Source: Lottia gigantea
Taxonomy: Eukaryota; Mollusca; Gastropoda; Lottiidae
Reading direction: 5' to 3'
NCBI RefSeq assembly: GCF_000327385.1
Contig: NW_008709146.1
Location: forward strand, 1,040,927-1,104,926
Length of the DNA stretch: 64,000 nt
Of this stretch, positions 23,510 to 37,100 are shown piece after piece. The position numbers and the translations under genes are program-made. The notes below the pieces were generated by a model that did not search any database, had not been told where the DNA came from, and saw nothing but the letters and a program-made list of their open reading frames with translations. Position 1 is the stretch's first letter. The number at the start of each line of letters is the position of its first letter.

Positions 23510-26500
23510 TTGTATTCCCAGTCTTGGGAGGCTGATGCTGCCACTGAATATTACTTTTATAAAAATAAATAACCAGCAGTCAGGTTTATTCTAAAATAAG
23601 ACCAGTTATCTGTTGATATTTTGGCATCATGATCAGGGGTTGATTACCATCTCATAAATTCTGAGATATCTTTATGATGGTTGGAAAATCAATACGATCA
23701 AACCAGAAACAGAACAAAAAATTTCACACTTATAAATCTTATAGTCAAGCAAAGCTAATTGCTCTTGTAGTTTCAAATAATAGAAGAAAATGAGGAAGCT
23801 ACTTCTTGTGTATGCTCATTTTCATTACTGCCATTTTGATGTTATTCACTTCCGGTTTCATGTCCATTAAAAACCAAATTTTAATTTCATTGAAAATAAC
23901 GTACATAAAAATGAACAACTTTTTCTAACTATTAGCAATCAGAAAGATGTGTCAAGTGAAGCAGAGGAACTGATTTTATGTGGATGTCAATTATTCTCAC
24001 AATGACTGGATGAGCAACATGATTAGCTAGTCTACATTGATGGCTGTAAATACCCAGTAATTTTCTAGTCAACTAACATAAAAGGATAGATTTGCCGCCA
24101 GTTTGTTTGTGCGCTACTTGTTTTGCTTGAAATCAGATAGGATCCACTTAGTCATTTTGAATGTCAACAGTTTAGAATTTAAGTTTTAAATTTCAGTCAG
24201 AATTCAATAATATTGGTAAAGCTATTGATCAAGCCATCATGCATCAAACTTTATTATGCAGATAAAATGTCTTTATTGTGGGTTGTTTAAAGTCAAACAC
24301 GAACAATGGCAAGTGTCATATTCAAATGTTTCTTTAATGTGCACAATAAGTGCTCTATTATGGTATTACATTAGAAGGTCTTGGATAATTCAAGATCAAT
24401 TGAGAATAAATTTGAAGTAAATTGGTCAGCTTATTGACAAAACTTCTCTGAATTGGTGTCAATTTCTGCAAATTACTATTTATAATTCTACTATATATCT
24501 TGTGAATGGATGTATAATGGGCAATGAAAACAGACAATGTGAACTGTGATGTATTCCTATTTTCCTGTAATTAACAGTTTGAGATCAATCTGCTCCAGGG
24601 ATCTTAAGTTGTATGCACTAGCCAAACATGTCTGGTCTGGGACTGGTTTAAAATTCCAAACTGATTGTTTTATTTTGAATAATTTCAACCAAAAAATAAA
24701 AAGTTGTTCAAATTTAGATTCCATGTGCATCAATCGTAAAATGTAATCAACTACTCTGCTCTGCATATCATCAGGGAATGATAAAAATGTTAATAAGAAA
24801 AAATGTTATAAAAATATCATTGACAGGTCTTGTTTGAAGTGGTCATTTAATTTCCAGTAAACATGATGAAGTCTACTTGATGTTAATTCACAGTGAAATA
24901 GTAGTTTAGGTAGGAGTGAAGTTTGACTTCTAATAAGAGATGGTTCAACCCGATAAGAACAATGTCAATGATCAGCGTTTATTTCTTAATTTACAGTAAT
25001 TATCTTTCTTGATTGATCCACAGAGAATAACAATGTATTCCTTTTAGCGTTCCACTAAGCAAGCTTTACTAAGAAACAGTTCAAAATCGATCAGTTTAAG
25101 TCAAGGTCAATAAGTATCTTGCAGGTCTTACAATCCCTTTTTTTTTTATTAGAAATTCATGATCATTTCTGGTTTTTCAAACAACTTGATTCTCTCTTCA
25201 TATCCCATTGATTTGACAAAGACTTAAATCCAATGTAACAGGTTGAGCATATTGAAAATTAAGTTGGTTATATATGTGCAAGAAGTATGTGTATACCTAC
25301 TTTTATACAATCAGACAATTATATCATTCAATGATAGAACTGTACCAATTGTTACTATACTTCAACCCAATCATGAATTTAACAGTTTGGCTTGTTTTGG
25401 CAAGTTGAAGAGAATATTGGGAGCTATTACCAGACACTGTACACATGAACAAACATTTCCTTGAAAGTGAAAATAGTTGGAAGATCAATCATATGTTCAA
25501 TTTGACCTATTTCTACTTAATTCATCAACGCTCCCGGCCTGGAAACTGCAGGTATTAGCTGGAACAGGAAGTAAGAATTACAATGAACAATAATCTGTAA
25601 TATTTCTCAATTAGAAATATCCCAAATTAGCCTAGTAGGCAGTACAAGTGATTTACATAGCTGTAAAAAGTAAATAGTAAAACAACTTAAAGCACACTCA
25701 GTGTCAAACCCACTCATTATGATTCTAGGCTATCAATCTAGTCTAGTAGACTTGAGACTAGCGTAACACCTGTACTCCTTTTTCTTCATTAGCTTCTGAT
25801 ATAAAATGAAATGGAGTTTAATATCCTTTTCAGTTCCTTGTTGAGATAACATAAGATGCATACTTCATTACATCTCAAACAAGATTTATCTGCCTTTATA
25901 AGTATTAATCCATGCTTATATATATATAATTTATACATGTATGAACAAAAGATTAAATTTGAAGAAAATTGATGAAAGGGATTGTAATTCATACTTCAGA
26001 TATTAATTGACTCAAGTATTATAATATTATCATGCATGACTATGAGTCAGAGAAATCAGATTCTAAAGCAACAATCAATGTCTAAAATTTTATGTTTTAT
26101 CAATACAACAAAGACTAATCTATGAATAGAAATCAATGAATTTCTACTTGTTGGGTGGGCTATCATTAACTAAAATAGTAGAACTTGTATTTTTATAGCT
26201 ATTTAATTGTATGGTTTCAGAATCCAGCCATATGACAGCATCTGTCTGCTATTCATTGAACAATAAGTATCATATTTGATACAGATATCACCCGATAATG
26301 ACCTTCACTTGAGATCTCAAGTCTAGTCACAAACAATACTAATTGCTGAGTGTAATTGAATAAACATCTAGTTGACAATCCTAACATCTTCATCCAATAT
26401 TGTTTTAATCTCTTTATTCAGCTTTTATTTTAAAAAAAAGGACCATTAACTTCCTACTGTTCTGCACCTTGTTGGGTAAATATTTACTATCAATGCTGGA

Positions 26501-27030
26501 ATTTAACAAGTTATTCCCAATTGCCAAAATATTACCCAACATATTGTTATGCACTGATTTCCATTTGCAACATTATTTAGTTCTGAAATCAAAAATCAAA
26601 GAACAAATGTACTAAAATACAAATAAATTTGTACCACAAGATACATCTTCTACATATACATCATGGTTTTTTTTTTGTATCTATATTTTATCATTATCTA
26701 TAAATTACATTTCTTATTCTAAAATTATGACCAGGTCCAGTGTTTCATGTTTTCACTTTCTATTTAACTATTGGAGACACTTGTCAAGTGGTTGAAGCAC
26801 TATCATATTTGATAAAACAAGGTGATATTACTGCTAGGGTGGTTGTTATCAATGCTAAGAGATTCTCGACAATTTATAAATTTATATTATAATCAGTCAA
26901 ATTTTTGACAGAAAGTCAATCTTCAACAACTCTTATCAGTAAGTGAAGTGTAAGTTTACATTAGAAAATAGCTTAAATCAACTAATAAAAGGGATAGTTT
27001 ATGAGGTATGATGTTGAAAAACTAGATGCT
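23510..27030. other. AT-rich non-coding stretch
   Basis: Nothing identified. Open frames on both strands at 24546-24766 overlap each other and look like chance. Confidence 0.5.
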
Positions 27031-27031
27031 G

Positions 27032-27378
27032 CTGATGTTCTGTGCAAATGAAATGAAATGAATGGAGTGGGCTAAAGACGGGCAATGCCATGCAGGGTGC
27101 AATGAGGGAGAATTTCCAAGACAGCAATTTCCAACTGTCGAGGGATCTTTAACATGCAAAGCCTGTAGCACACTGGGCCTCGGTTTCTTGTCCCATCCGA
27201 ACGACTAGACGCTTTTTCCATGTCAGCCCCTCTTACCAGCATCACTGACAGGGGGAAACCGGGCTGAAAAATCCGAAGGTATTATCTCGACCTATGCCGG
27301 GAATGAACTATGGACCTTCAGGTTAGCGAGCAAACGTCTAACTCACTGAGTCACCATGGCTCCTGATGTTTTGTGCAA
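27032..27378 (-). mobile_element. tRNA-derived SINE with target duplication (copy S2)
   Basis: The element itself is about 27048-27362 and is flanked by a 16 bp direct repeat, CTGATGTTYTGTGCAA, at 27032-27047 and 27363-27378 with one mismatch. Read on the minus strand it starts at about 27362 with a tRNA-like head: A-box region TGACTCAGTGAGTTAGACG and B-box region AGTTCATTCCCGG. A central block follows (GTTCGGATGGGACAAGAAAC, CGAGGCCCAGTGTGCTACAG, GTTAAAGATCCCTCGACAG), then TGCATGGCATTGCCC and a CATTTCATTTCATTT tail. Head, body, tail and target duplication are all present, so this is a well-preserved integration. The layout resembles invertebrate SINEs with a conserved central domain (for example the Nin-DC or Meta groups), but I could not verify which. 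Confidence 0.88.
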
Positions 27379-27865
27379 GAGATTCTTGAAGGTCTTTCCT
27401 GAATATCTCAGTGAAAACCAGGATGGATTGTGATCTGCTTTGTGATTAGGTGCTGTTGGTTTAGACCCTCCTCAAGGTTAGAACAATTCTAATGTCACTA
27501 CTTGTCTGTTTTCAACTTCTATCACCTGATTTAAAATGTATAATTGTTTTTCTTCTATAAAATTCGGGACACTAAAGAGTAATAGACAGAATCATTATCC
27601 AAATACTGGTTGATTTTTCAATTTAACTCCAATTGACATATGATCATTGATCAGGTGAAAAGCTCTAGTCTACTCTGTTTGAAGAAAACATTTAGGCTTG
27701 ACATAGGTAGAGATAAAACGTCAGAGAGATGTCTAGACATGAATGTGACAAATGAACCCAGCTGAGCACATAAAAAAAAACCCTAGATAGTGAGCATGAT
27801 ATAAAAAAATGCCTTCACCCATGTCCTGTCTTTCTGGAACTTGGAAACATAGTCTTAGTCATCTT

Positions 27866-27890
27866 ATCAATATCAATATCAATATCTTGT
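27866..27890 (+). repeat. ATCAAT microsatellite
   Basis: Three to four copies of ATCAAT stand immediately left of the tail-like array. Confidence 0.7.
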
Positions 27891-27894
27891 GGAA

Positions 27895-28062
27895 AGTAGG
27901 ACCTAAAACTCAATTTCATTTCATTCTTAAGACCTAAAACTCAATTTTATCTCATTCTTAGGACCTAAAATTCAATTTCTTTTCATGTGAAGGACCTAAA
28001 ACATTTCATTCCATACATTAAACTCAATTTCATTTTAGACTTCAAACTCAATTTCATTTCAT
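27895..28062 (+). repeat. Tandem array resembling a SINE 3' tail
   Basis: Five to six imperfect units of about 30 bp with the pattern GGACCTAAAACTCAATTTCA then TTTCATTCTT. The shared core AAACTCAATTTCATTTCA matches the end of SINE copy S3 at 49.73 kb (TTTAAACTCAATTCATTTCA). The units decay to the right, where the GACCTA part is lost. It looks like a SINE tail expanded into a minisatellite. Confidence 0.7.
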
Positions 28063-28069
28063 GCAATAT

Positions 28070-28479
28070 AAACCTATATATCTTCCAATATCAATCCACT
28101 GGAGATTTTGTGTGGTTGTTAGAAATAGAGCAAACAAACTGACATGTGCAGTGAGAAGGTAGAAATTGTCAATTTTAACCATGTTGTTATCAATGCACAT
28201 ACTTCACATGGTAAACTTTACATCTTCTTCATCAGATTGTTTATTGAAAGATATTTTATATTTGTCTGGAGGCAAATAAACAGATATAAACACACTAGAA
28301 ACTCTCTCACTAAAACTCTTCTCATATAAAAAATTAATATTGTATTTTTATTGAACTGAACTGCATGTTAAATACATAGTGTTTGAAAGTGTATTAGAAA
28401 AGATTGCCCGAAGGCTTAATGCTATTGTATAAAACCACGCTGAGAGAAGGCCTATGAACATTGCAAGACAGACATGAAA
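28070..28479. other. Non-coding stretch
   Basis: Contains a 61-codon plus-strand frame at 28144-28329 with no recognisable domain. Nothing else is seen. Confidence 0.5.
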
Positions 28480-28813
28480 AGACTAGAAGAGTATCAGGTT
28501 TGAGAGGAGCGGAGCAACACGTTAGCAATCACAACTCTACATCACACTTGATTGGACAGCTGACTGAAAGAGTTGAAAATGACTATGTTGTAGTTGTAGA
28601 GTGAAGTTTGTATTTAGTTTGTAATGTTAACTAGGAACAAACGTAACATGTGATATATCTACAGTAGTTAGAATTAACTGGGATATATTTATGATGACCA
28701 TAACTTTACTTTACTTATTATTGATAATAACATAGTTATAGTTCAACACTTTCTACTGTCTACTGTGTGTGATTTCTAACGGATTTTTCTATTGTTGTTT
28801 AACTTCTAGTTCG
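28480..28813 (+). other. Possible non-coding (5' UTR) exon with consensus donor
   Basis: A locally GC-richer patch (GAGAGGAGCGGAGC near 28500) is followed by a CCAAT-box-like TTGATTGGACAG (reversed) at about 28549. Some 250 bp further on there is a consensus splice donor, TTCG|GTAAGT, at 28813/28814. No coding frame is evident. The plus orientation agrees with the candidate coding exon at 40.1 kb, which would make this a possible upstream untranslated exon. This is inference only. Confidence 0.15.
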
Positions 28814-28819
28814 GTAAGT

Positions 28820-31800
28820 TTTAAACATTCTCTTTTACTTTGTCTGCATGATGTTCTTTTATTTAAGAAACTTATTTTTACTTGAATGAGGATTTTGCTA
28901 TGGAAAGTTTTGTTTTTATCCAATATTTTAAACGTAAAATTTACTAGATCTTACTTATAAGGAAAAAAAGTTTAAATATGAAAATTTGATGAAACGTGTC
29001 AGTGTACAAACATTTTTTTTTTTTTGCATCTTTAAAACAATGAATCAAAATACTATCATATACATTCCAAAAATTAAAAAAAAAAATCTGTATGGTTAAA
29101 TACCTAAGTATTTACAGTAAGTACCTGACAAGCCAATTGGAAAGTGGTATCAAGTGTTCTATTTTCACAGACAGGAATATTAATCTAAAGGATATTAGTT
29201 TTAGGTAATATAAATATTTGTATATCCGTACTGTAACTAAAATCTGTTAATATTTCTCAGTCTAGTCAGAATTATTATAAATTTATATCTTAATAACAAT
29301 CTGTAGTATATATTTGTATATATGTTATCAATCCATAATTTATACACTTAATTATTAATTTTAATCAAAATATAAATTGGACTCTAATTTTGATTTCATT
29401 TAATGAAACTTAATTGAATTCATCTTCTATTACAGAAGAATTTTGTTTTAAAATAATATGGCTATATCAAATTCAGCAAGTAGTTGTGCAGATTTAAAAA
29501 AAACGAATTGTTATAAGAACTTGCAATACTTGATCGATTTTTTTTTTTCACACTTGCAATACTTGATCAATTTCATAATATACACCCTGCAATACCAAAT
29601 ATATTTAGTTATAATATGATTTCCAAAAATAAAATACTTTGAATACTTAATCAAATGTTAAAACAGGAACTAGCAATGCTTTATTCAATTCAATTTATTT
29701 TTCAATGTCGGCAATCCCAAGCATTGATTAAAACTGCCTGATCAACAGTAATTTTCATTGATTTGAAAAGGGATTCGACAATGTTTCCAAATATGAACAA
29801 AGATATTGTAATCTTTACATCAGGAATGAGTCAGTTCTAGATAATTATCTTTATTCATCATCATCATTAGAGAATTTGATACTTTTTACTGGAGAATTGG
29901 ATATCAGTGAAGAATTCAGTCAATATGTTTCATAAAATAATCATTGGGACATGTCTACTTCGGAATTTTTTATAATTACTCAATTATAATTTATAACCTC
30001 CTACATTATCGTGAATTATAATAGACTAAAAAATCAGGATTAACATTTAATACGTTGCCTTTGTGTCATTTAACGGTTGAGTTAAATTACATACGACTCA
30101 TTTTAGATAATATATTCTGCTTGATGTCGATACCTTTGTTAAACTCTCCACTATTTAGACTGATGGAGGTCTGTTTGGTGTTAATAAGGAATATTTTAAA
30201 TAATCAAATTGCTTATTTCATCCTAAAAGGCTTAATGAGATATTTTCATACACTTATCTGTAATATTGCCTGTTATATATCGTCCATGCATGTTAACAAG
30301 TCTTGTAGGGATTTGCTTAAATTGTCTATTATTTTCCATAACCCTGTATAGCCTACCCTTCTATTGTTACCTACATAATCAAAAAGTGTAGTGTAGTTTA
30401 AAAATATTTGATATGTATATAGATACAAGCACAATAAACTATTATCAAATAGTTAGCAATGCATAAATAAATCCTAACTCAATAAAAGCTGTTGAGATTT
30501 TTAAAATATAATTTCAAATATTTTTAAGAGCTATAAATACTGTTTTGATAAAACACTTAAAATATCAATAGCTAGATTTGCCAACCTCGGTATGCAGTGA
30601 TGAGATATGTAGGCTATACATATCATTGCACATAGCAGGAGTTGCTTTAAGTGATGTTTTGTGACAGGGCTGATGTATGTTATCTTCCCAGACATTTTAA
30701 GAATATATTCAGACATGATTGGCATAAATTTATGACCAACTTATTGAAGATCAGAAGTCTGGGATCGTACAAATAAAATTGTTCAAAAGAACCAACTCTG
30801 AAACCAGACATTCTTTTATAATTTGAGACTGGATAACATTATCAGTCAAAAATTCAAAAGAAAAGAGTCTGTATATTTCAGTGTCTACACTTTAAAAAGG
30901 ACCTAGAAATTATTCTGTGCCTCTAAAACACCCACAACCCAGACAAATTCTAGTTTAATTTAATTAAAATTTTAAAAGATCTTCACCTAATAGGTCTACA
31001 CAACTTAAGTAAACCTTAAAGCTATTGAATCATACGTTGAACAATATGGTTTTAGTACCAAATAGAATTCCTTTAGGTCCAATTCTATACTTCCTGTTAT
31101 TTTAATTTTCTGTTGGACACCTGGTCTGAAGAAATGAGAAAAATTTGATGTTTTGTGTAACTGATATTTTTGAGGACTTCCATTTACATTTAAAAACAAG
31201 AAATTTTTTTGAGATGTAACTTCAGCTTTTACATATATTGCCTTTAGACACTATCTATCTATCTATCTAACAACAAATTGTGTAGAACTTAACATTTAAA
31301 TTGTCTTAGAAGACAGAATGAGGAATAAACTCATGTTGATCGATTTAGTTTCAAAAATAAATTGAAATTCTTTTTCACATAAAAATTGAACAGCATCAAA
31401 TTGGATTTTGTATATGGCCAGATGGTACATCAACACTCTTTTTAAAATAAATTGAATTGGTTTTGAAGTGATTTTACAGGCATGATATATCTGAATTTAA
31501 ATATATTCCAAACCAAACCCTAACTGGTATTTCTATTGACCACCTGGTTAATTCCTAGTAACAACCAAGCTGTACTGAAGAGCTAAGATTAATGTGATAT
31601 TAAGGTTGTCTAAGTTATGTTTATCTAGTTAACTTAGATCTGAATGTCTGTGTTTACAATAGATCTAATATGTCACATTGTGATTTTAATGATTATAAGA
31701 TAGATATATTATACATCTTATAATATCCAATTCTATGTACGATTCCTACTGGTACTAACTAAAGAGTTCCGAAACCATTCCATATCGAAAGGCTTTAATC

Positions 31801-32588
31801 GTAATTGGAAACGGTTTATGGGCACCTCATTATATTGCAGATAATAATCCACTAAGGTTACATAAAGTCAAAATGAACTATTAGAAACATATAATTTCTG
31901 ACATTTATAAAGGCAAAAAGTCTTATTTTTTACTTTCAGCTGAAATGATTGCTTAATCCAGATATATGACTGCTATACAATAAAAATAAATTGTAAACTA
32001 ATACCTTTGAATAGAACTATCAATTTCTGACAAAGCTGACAATAATTAACAATGGATACTTATAAATTATACAAGTTAGATAGAGATAATCTTTCAATAA
32101 GTTATTCACTTGGAACCTCGATTTCCTTCAAAACCATTCATGTACATTTTAATTATTCATTTTGTCATTTTCTACATTGAAACTAAATGATTTGTGTATT
32201 GCTGATACACATTTTGACACTTGATTAAATCACTGCATTAATTATGCAGAGATAGATCAAAATACAGATCTTGAAGCATACATGGTGTAGACTGTTCATT
32301 GATATGTTATCATTCATGATTAATGCTCTACAAATATAATGTGCAAGCCTACATTTTGAACAAATGCAACACTGAGTGCATGTGGGTCTTTCATTGTAGT
32401 TTTGCCATCAGTGGAATATAATTGGCTGACAGTCATTATTGTCTGTAGAACTGTCTACAATGCTCATCTTCAGCATGGCAAACCATTTTGAGGATAAATA
32501 ATTGCATTCTCGACTATGTGGACTCTCCAAACATGACCTGGGAGCACACATTACTCTGCTTTTGACACTGACACAGTATTTCATGCAG
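28820..32588. other. AT-rich non-coding stretch
   Basis: Contains homopolymer runs (13 T at 29013-29025), the doubled phrase CTTGCAATACTTGATC (about 29520 and 29558) and a CTAT microsatellite. The 98-codon frame at 30055-30351 starts at TTG, is mostly Leu/Ile and shows no motif. Confidence 0.5.
31249..31268 (+). repeat. CTAT microsatellite
   Basis: About five consecutive CTAT units. Confidence 0.85.
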
Positions 32589-32752
32589 TAAAACTGAAAC
32601 TGTATAAATTACTTCCTCTGTGGTAAGAAAATAAAACTAAGGAACTCTTGCTAAGATGAAGTAAGACTAAAACTGTATAATATACATCCTCGAATATCTC
32701 TGTAGTAAGAAAATACAACTAGGGAAAACTTGCTAAGGTGACGTGAGATAAG
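32589..32752 (+). repeat. Two-copy tandem duplication, about 80 bp
   Basis: AAACTGTATAA, GTAAGAAAATA-AACTA-GG and CTTGCTAAG-TGA-GT-AGA occur in the same order from about 32595 and again from about 32670. The second copy holds a small insertion. Confidence 0.7.
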
Positions 32753-33487
32753 CCATATTCCCAATGGTCAGAAATTGATTTAGGAACAAAATTAAAACGT
32801 GATGTAATGTAAATCTATTATCAACAGTTGAAATTAAAGATTATAATATTGCTAATAGTTCATTGATCCTAATTCTGTCTGAGCTGTTAATCAATTATTG
32901 ATCAAAGTGTATAACAACATATTATAAAATATTTAATAACACTAACAAAAAGGCAGACAAATATCCAAAAGTACTTTTACTGTAGTTGTCTGCCATGAGA
33001 AACACACCAGAGTGGTCCTACTCTTTACTGCTTTTGAGACATGAAACACCAGACATGATTCAACTGCTTTTTAGAGGTGGCTGACTCTTAGGTTACATTG
33101 TACTGTTGTCATGCTTGGGGAGCACCAGTTATCTGTATATGCTGTCTGTATGTCAATCTTTTGAAACATAAATAAGCTTATATATCAGATACGCTTTAGA
33201 TCGTCTTGCAATCTCTTCAGCGTCTTGTCCTCTGATTATTCAGTTTTGATAGCTATTGTGTGATGTGTACGTTGATATTAGATATCCAGTTTCAAGTACA
33301 CCCAGAAAAGAGTAGTTAAGTTTTATTGGGTTTTGTCAAGCCTGGATGAAAAAGACTTCCCTTTAAAGGTAAGGTTATCTTCAGATGATAAAACAATGCT
33401 TACTTTGTGATAAGTAACATTTTTATTCATGACAATAGACATTAATGATGATGGTGCCTTTATGTGGTCATCTGCCTGTCAAAAATT

Positions 33488-33535
33488 GAAAACACACCAG
33501 ACAGAAAACACACCAGACAAAACACACCAGACAAG
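33488..33535 (+). repeat. Short minisatellite, AACACACCAGAC
   Basis: Three consecutive copies of AACACACCAGACA, spaced 13-17 bp. They fall inside a 63-codon frame (33429-33620), which is therefore not taken as a gene. Confidence 0.75.
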
Positions 33536-33933
33536 ATCAAACTCACAGGTGGTTGACATCTCCAGGATAAAATACATAGTTGAAATCTTCAATGATATCA
33601 ACATTTTTATTGACAATTGATATTAAAGAAGATGAAATATCTAAATCACTCACTGTAGTTGTTCACACCAAAGTATTCTTTTTGAAATGTTGAATAATAG
33701 TGACTAGGGACCCTATATTTGATGGACAGTTTGATAAAGGTACTTAACTCAGGGTATGAAATTTTATATTAAAATAGTTCAGTTGTCAGAAATCTGCAGC
33801 TCGAAATGTTCAGAAAAAAATCAATTGTTAAAAGAGTTGGCATCCTTGACAGCTATATATGTAAAATTGAGGTCAACACTGAAATGCAATAAATCTAAAT
33901 GAAATGATGCTTTACATCTTAATGTCCTGCATC

Positions 33934-34105
33934 TTAAAGGGACAGATGCACCATTCTTTTTGACCAATCGTACTTTAGTCTCAGAAACAGGAATTTTTAG
34001 CCAAGCCAATTAGTAAAAGTGTTCACAGCTCATCGTCTAAATTTGAGCCTTAAATTAATGTGTGCTTAAATTATCTGTGTTTCAATATTAAATGACGACT
34101 CGGGA
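33934..34105 (-). mobile_element. TTAA-flanked MITE, copy C (partial)
   Basis: TTAA at 33934-33937 is followed by AGGGACAGATGCACCATTCT, then TTGACCAATCGTACTTTAGT, GTTCACAGCTCAT and AATGACGACTCG. These match the reverse complement of copy A in order. Homology stops at about 34105, so roughly half of the element is missing. Confidence 0.75.
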
Positions 34106-34109
34106 TGCA

Positions 34110-37100
34110 GTCAGTAGCAAGATTGTCATCAGCTTTTCCATTCTATTTATTTTATTTGGCTACATGAAATAGAGATTAAAATGATGATAGGATGTGGCAA
34201 ACATTATTCAACATCTGGGTCACAGTTTTGTATTCAAAAATTGAATTTTTATGGTGCATCAATAATCATTCATCACCATAGCGGGTCTAGTTTCACAAAA
34301 TAATTTAACAGCAATTTTGTCAGTAAAATGTAATGTCAAATTTCACATAACAACAATTTCTTATCCATAAGATAGAAGAATTGGACACAGATCTTTTGTA
34401 TATTTTGAGAATTATCAATTGTCTGCTTGATCATAATTTATGGATTCGGGACTATTCTTGAATTCTTTGATGGCAACCATAAACCATTGAAGGTGTGTAC
34501 TATTAGATTATTATCAAAACTGACAGAGGTTAGTGTCGGGTTGCCTCAAAAGTTAATCCAGCTATTTGTAAGGTTTAGGATGGACAGAACTCAAGTTTAG
34601 TCAAGTATCAAATAACATTGAGATAATACATTATAGACCTCAAATATTGTACTTATTATAATCTCATTGATGGTAAATACATCTTTAGAAATATCCAGCA
34701 AGGAGAGTACCTCATACCTCCAAATCCCCATGAACTGCCACTAACACCTTGGGTTATGGATTAGGGTGGTTGATCATTCATCAGTTAGTCTGTAAGACCT
34801 ATATGAGGTGCACATGAAATTTTGATGCCACACAAAGTTACAGTTTTCTAGTCTAGCCTTATCAAAGCTTTATCAATGTCATTAGGCAACATCATATAGT
34901 GTTATCTATAGTCTGCATTGCATCTCTTCAGGTGCATTTACCCTTGGAGTAGGCATTGATAATATCAGCCATGAAGATAATATACAACAACATATAAGTA
35001 TTTTAACTGATATTAATCTATATTATATATCACAGTTAACACCTCAATGACCATAACGGCCACAAGTTACTTGCTTCATGAATTTCAAAGGATTGTTGTC
35101 AATAGACTTGGGTCATTTACGGCCACCAACAAACAAGATTAGCCCAGTTTGAGGCCCTTTTCATACATCCACTCAGACCTTATTCCTACTGTTTGGAACA
35201 ATATTGTGCCTCAAGTAGTCTTTTTCTATAAAGTTTGCTATTTTAAGTGAAGAAAATTTTCTCAAGTTACCTTGTTCAGACATTGACATTCAATCTAAGA
35301 ATGTATGCAATTAGTAAGTGTTTTACTTTATAATAGTAACAGTAGTGCTTTATTTCATAATGGTCACTTTTTCTAGCTAATAAAGTAAATATAAACGATT
35401 CGAGTGGCAATAACAATTCTAACCTTATTCATGTCTAGTAGAACATAACATTACCTGATTATATCCATTCATAGTCACATAACTCCTTTCTTACCATCAA
35501 CCCCATTCTTTAACTCTCATTTACTCAACAATGGCTGAATAAATACCTTACCTAATCCACTTAACAATAAATACTGATTCTTCTTTTGAACTTAAAGAAT
35601 TTCAAGCGTAATTTATGGGATCTTACACATTCTTTGAAATTACAAATTATAACTACATCCTGAAGGTATATCAGCCACAAAATTATAATTATGATTATCA
35701 TAAATGATAAATAATGATTCTGTGAAGAAAGAATAGGTTGGTATGATCTTGATCTTATGCTGAAAGATAACTGAATATTGAGTTTATCTTGAACGTCTGT
35801 TGATCTTAATTGTCTGTTAACTGCATTTTGTACATTTCTGGCTTGCTGCATTATTACTTCACATCTTCATGATATCAAACTAGCAGCATAAAAAAACAGA
35901 AGATTTAATATGGAATGAACACAATATAGCATTGCATCTAGGTATCTGCTTATTCATAACAGATTTTGATAAATATATTTGTTGTGCCTTTTTTTTAACT
36001 TATACATGACACAACTTCTTCAGTAGAAAAACAACAAAATGTCAACTTTTTGCAAACTCTCTGCTGTACTGACTTAATGTCAAGTACTATTTAACCGAAC
36101 ACATATTTAAGTAATGTGCTGATGTTTGTGTTTTGAATTGTACAGGGATGTGTACATTTATCTTGGATCAACTAGACTGGTTTTGATATTCTTATATCAC
36201 TGTAATATCCGTTTTGAAAGATTCAGCTTAGTGCCATTGAGAACTGGAAAGTCCGATAGCACTGTCACTGCTGGTAATGGACTAGCACACAAATAATAAA
36301 GGTGGGTGGAAAGCATAAGCTAGGATAATGGCTAATGGTCATCCTACAGATTGAAATTCCAGGCGCCAATGACAATTTTTCTGATTGCAAATTAACACAT
36401 TATCCCTTCTTAATCCCATTGTTATGTTTTAAGTATAAAATATCATGTTTTTATTACACTCTATTGATTATATGACAATTCAACTTGTTAAATTAAGTCT
36501 ATTTTCTTACCCTTATTGATTTCTTACTTTCAATTTCATAAAGAATGGACCTCAGAAATACTATATAGAGTATCAATTATAACTTAATTTCACCTAGTAT
36601 CACAACATAGGATATACATAGACCTCATCTAGAAAATATCAATACCAACCATTATTTAAGGAGAAAAGCTGCGTTGATTCATAATCATTGAATCTTTTCT
36701 TATCAAATTGATTAGCTTCTCTTCACCAACTCTCAATATGTCAGTAGAGCAACAAGTGATTTTTTACGATAATCTTTGTGCTACTTAAGTTCTAGTTCTT
36801 CTCAATCTTTCTATGGCCATATTTACTACCAGTTACATGTCCTACGTATTTTTATTCTTCAATCAGTCATAGTTTCTAGCCACTTTTCTGAGTCCCTGAA
36901 ACCCTTTTTTAACTGCAAATTATACTCTGTATATGTGCAAGTTAGAATTTGAAAAAAAAACACAGTTTCTTGTAGTGTAAAACTTATTCAAGACCTATGT
37001 GAAATATCTTTTACAAGCTTTAGTCATTTCTTGTAATCATGGAGAAAGCCTGAAATTGACAACCATCGGATTATTTTTTGGATCGCATTCTTCTGCACCT

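Noticed and set aside
30055-30351. 98-codon plus-strand frame as a membrane protein
   Set aside because: It starts at TTG, and its hydrophobicity follows from T-rich sequence. No splice sites or motifs.
33821-34009. 62-codon minus-strand frame
   Set aside because: It lies largely over MITE copy C.
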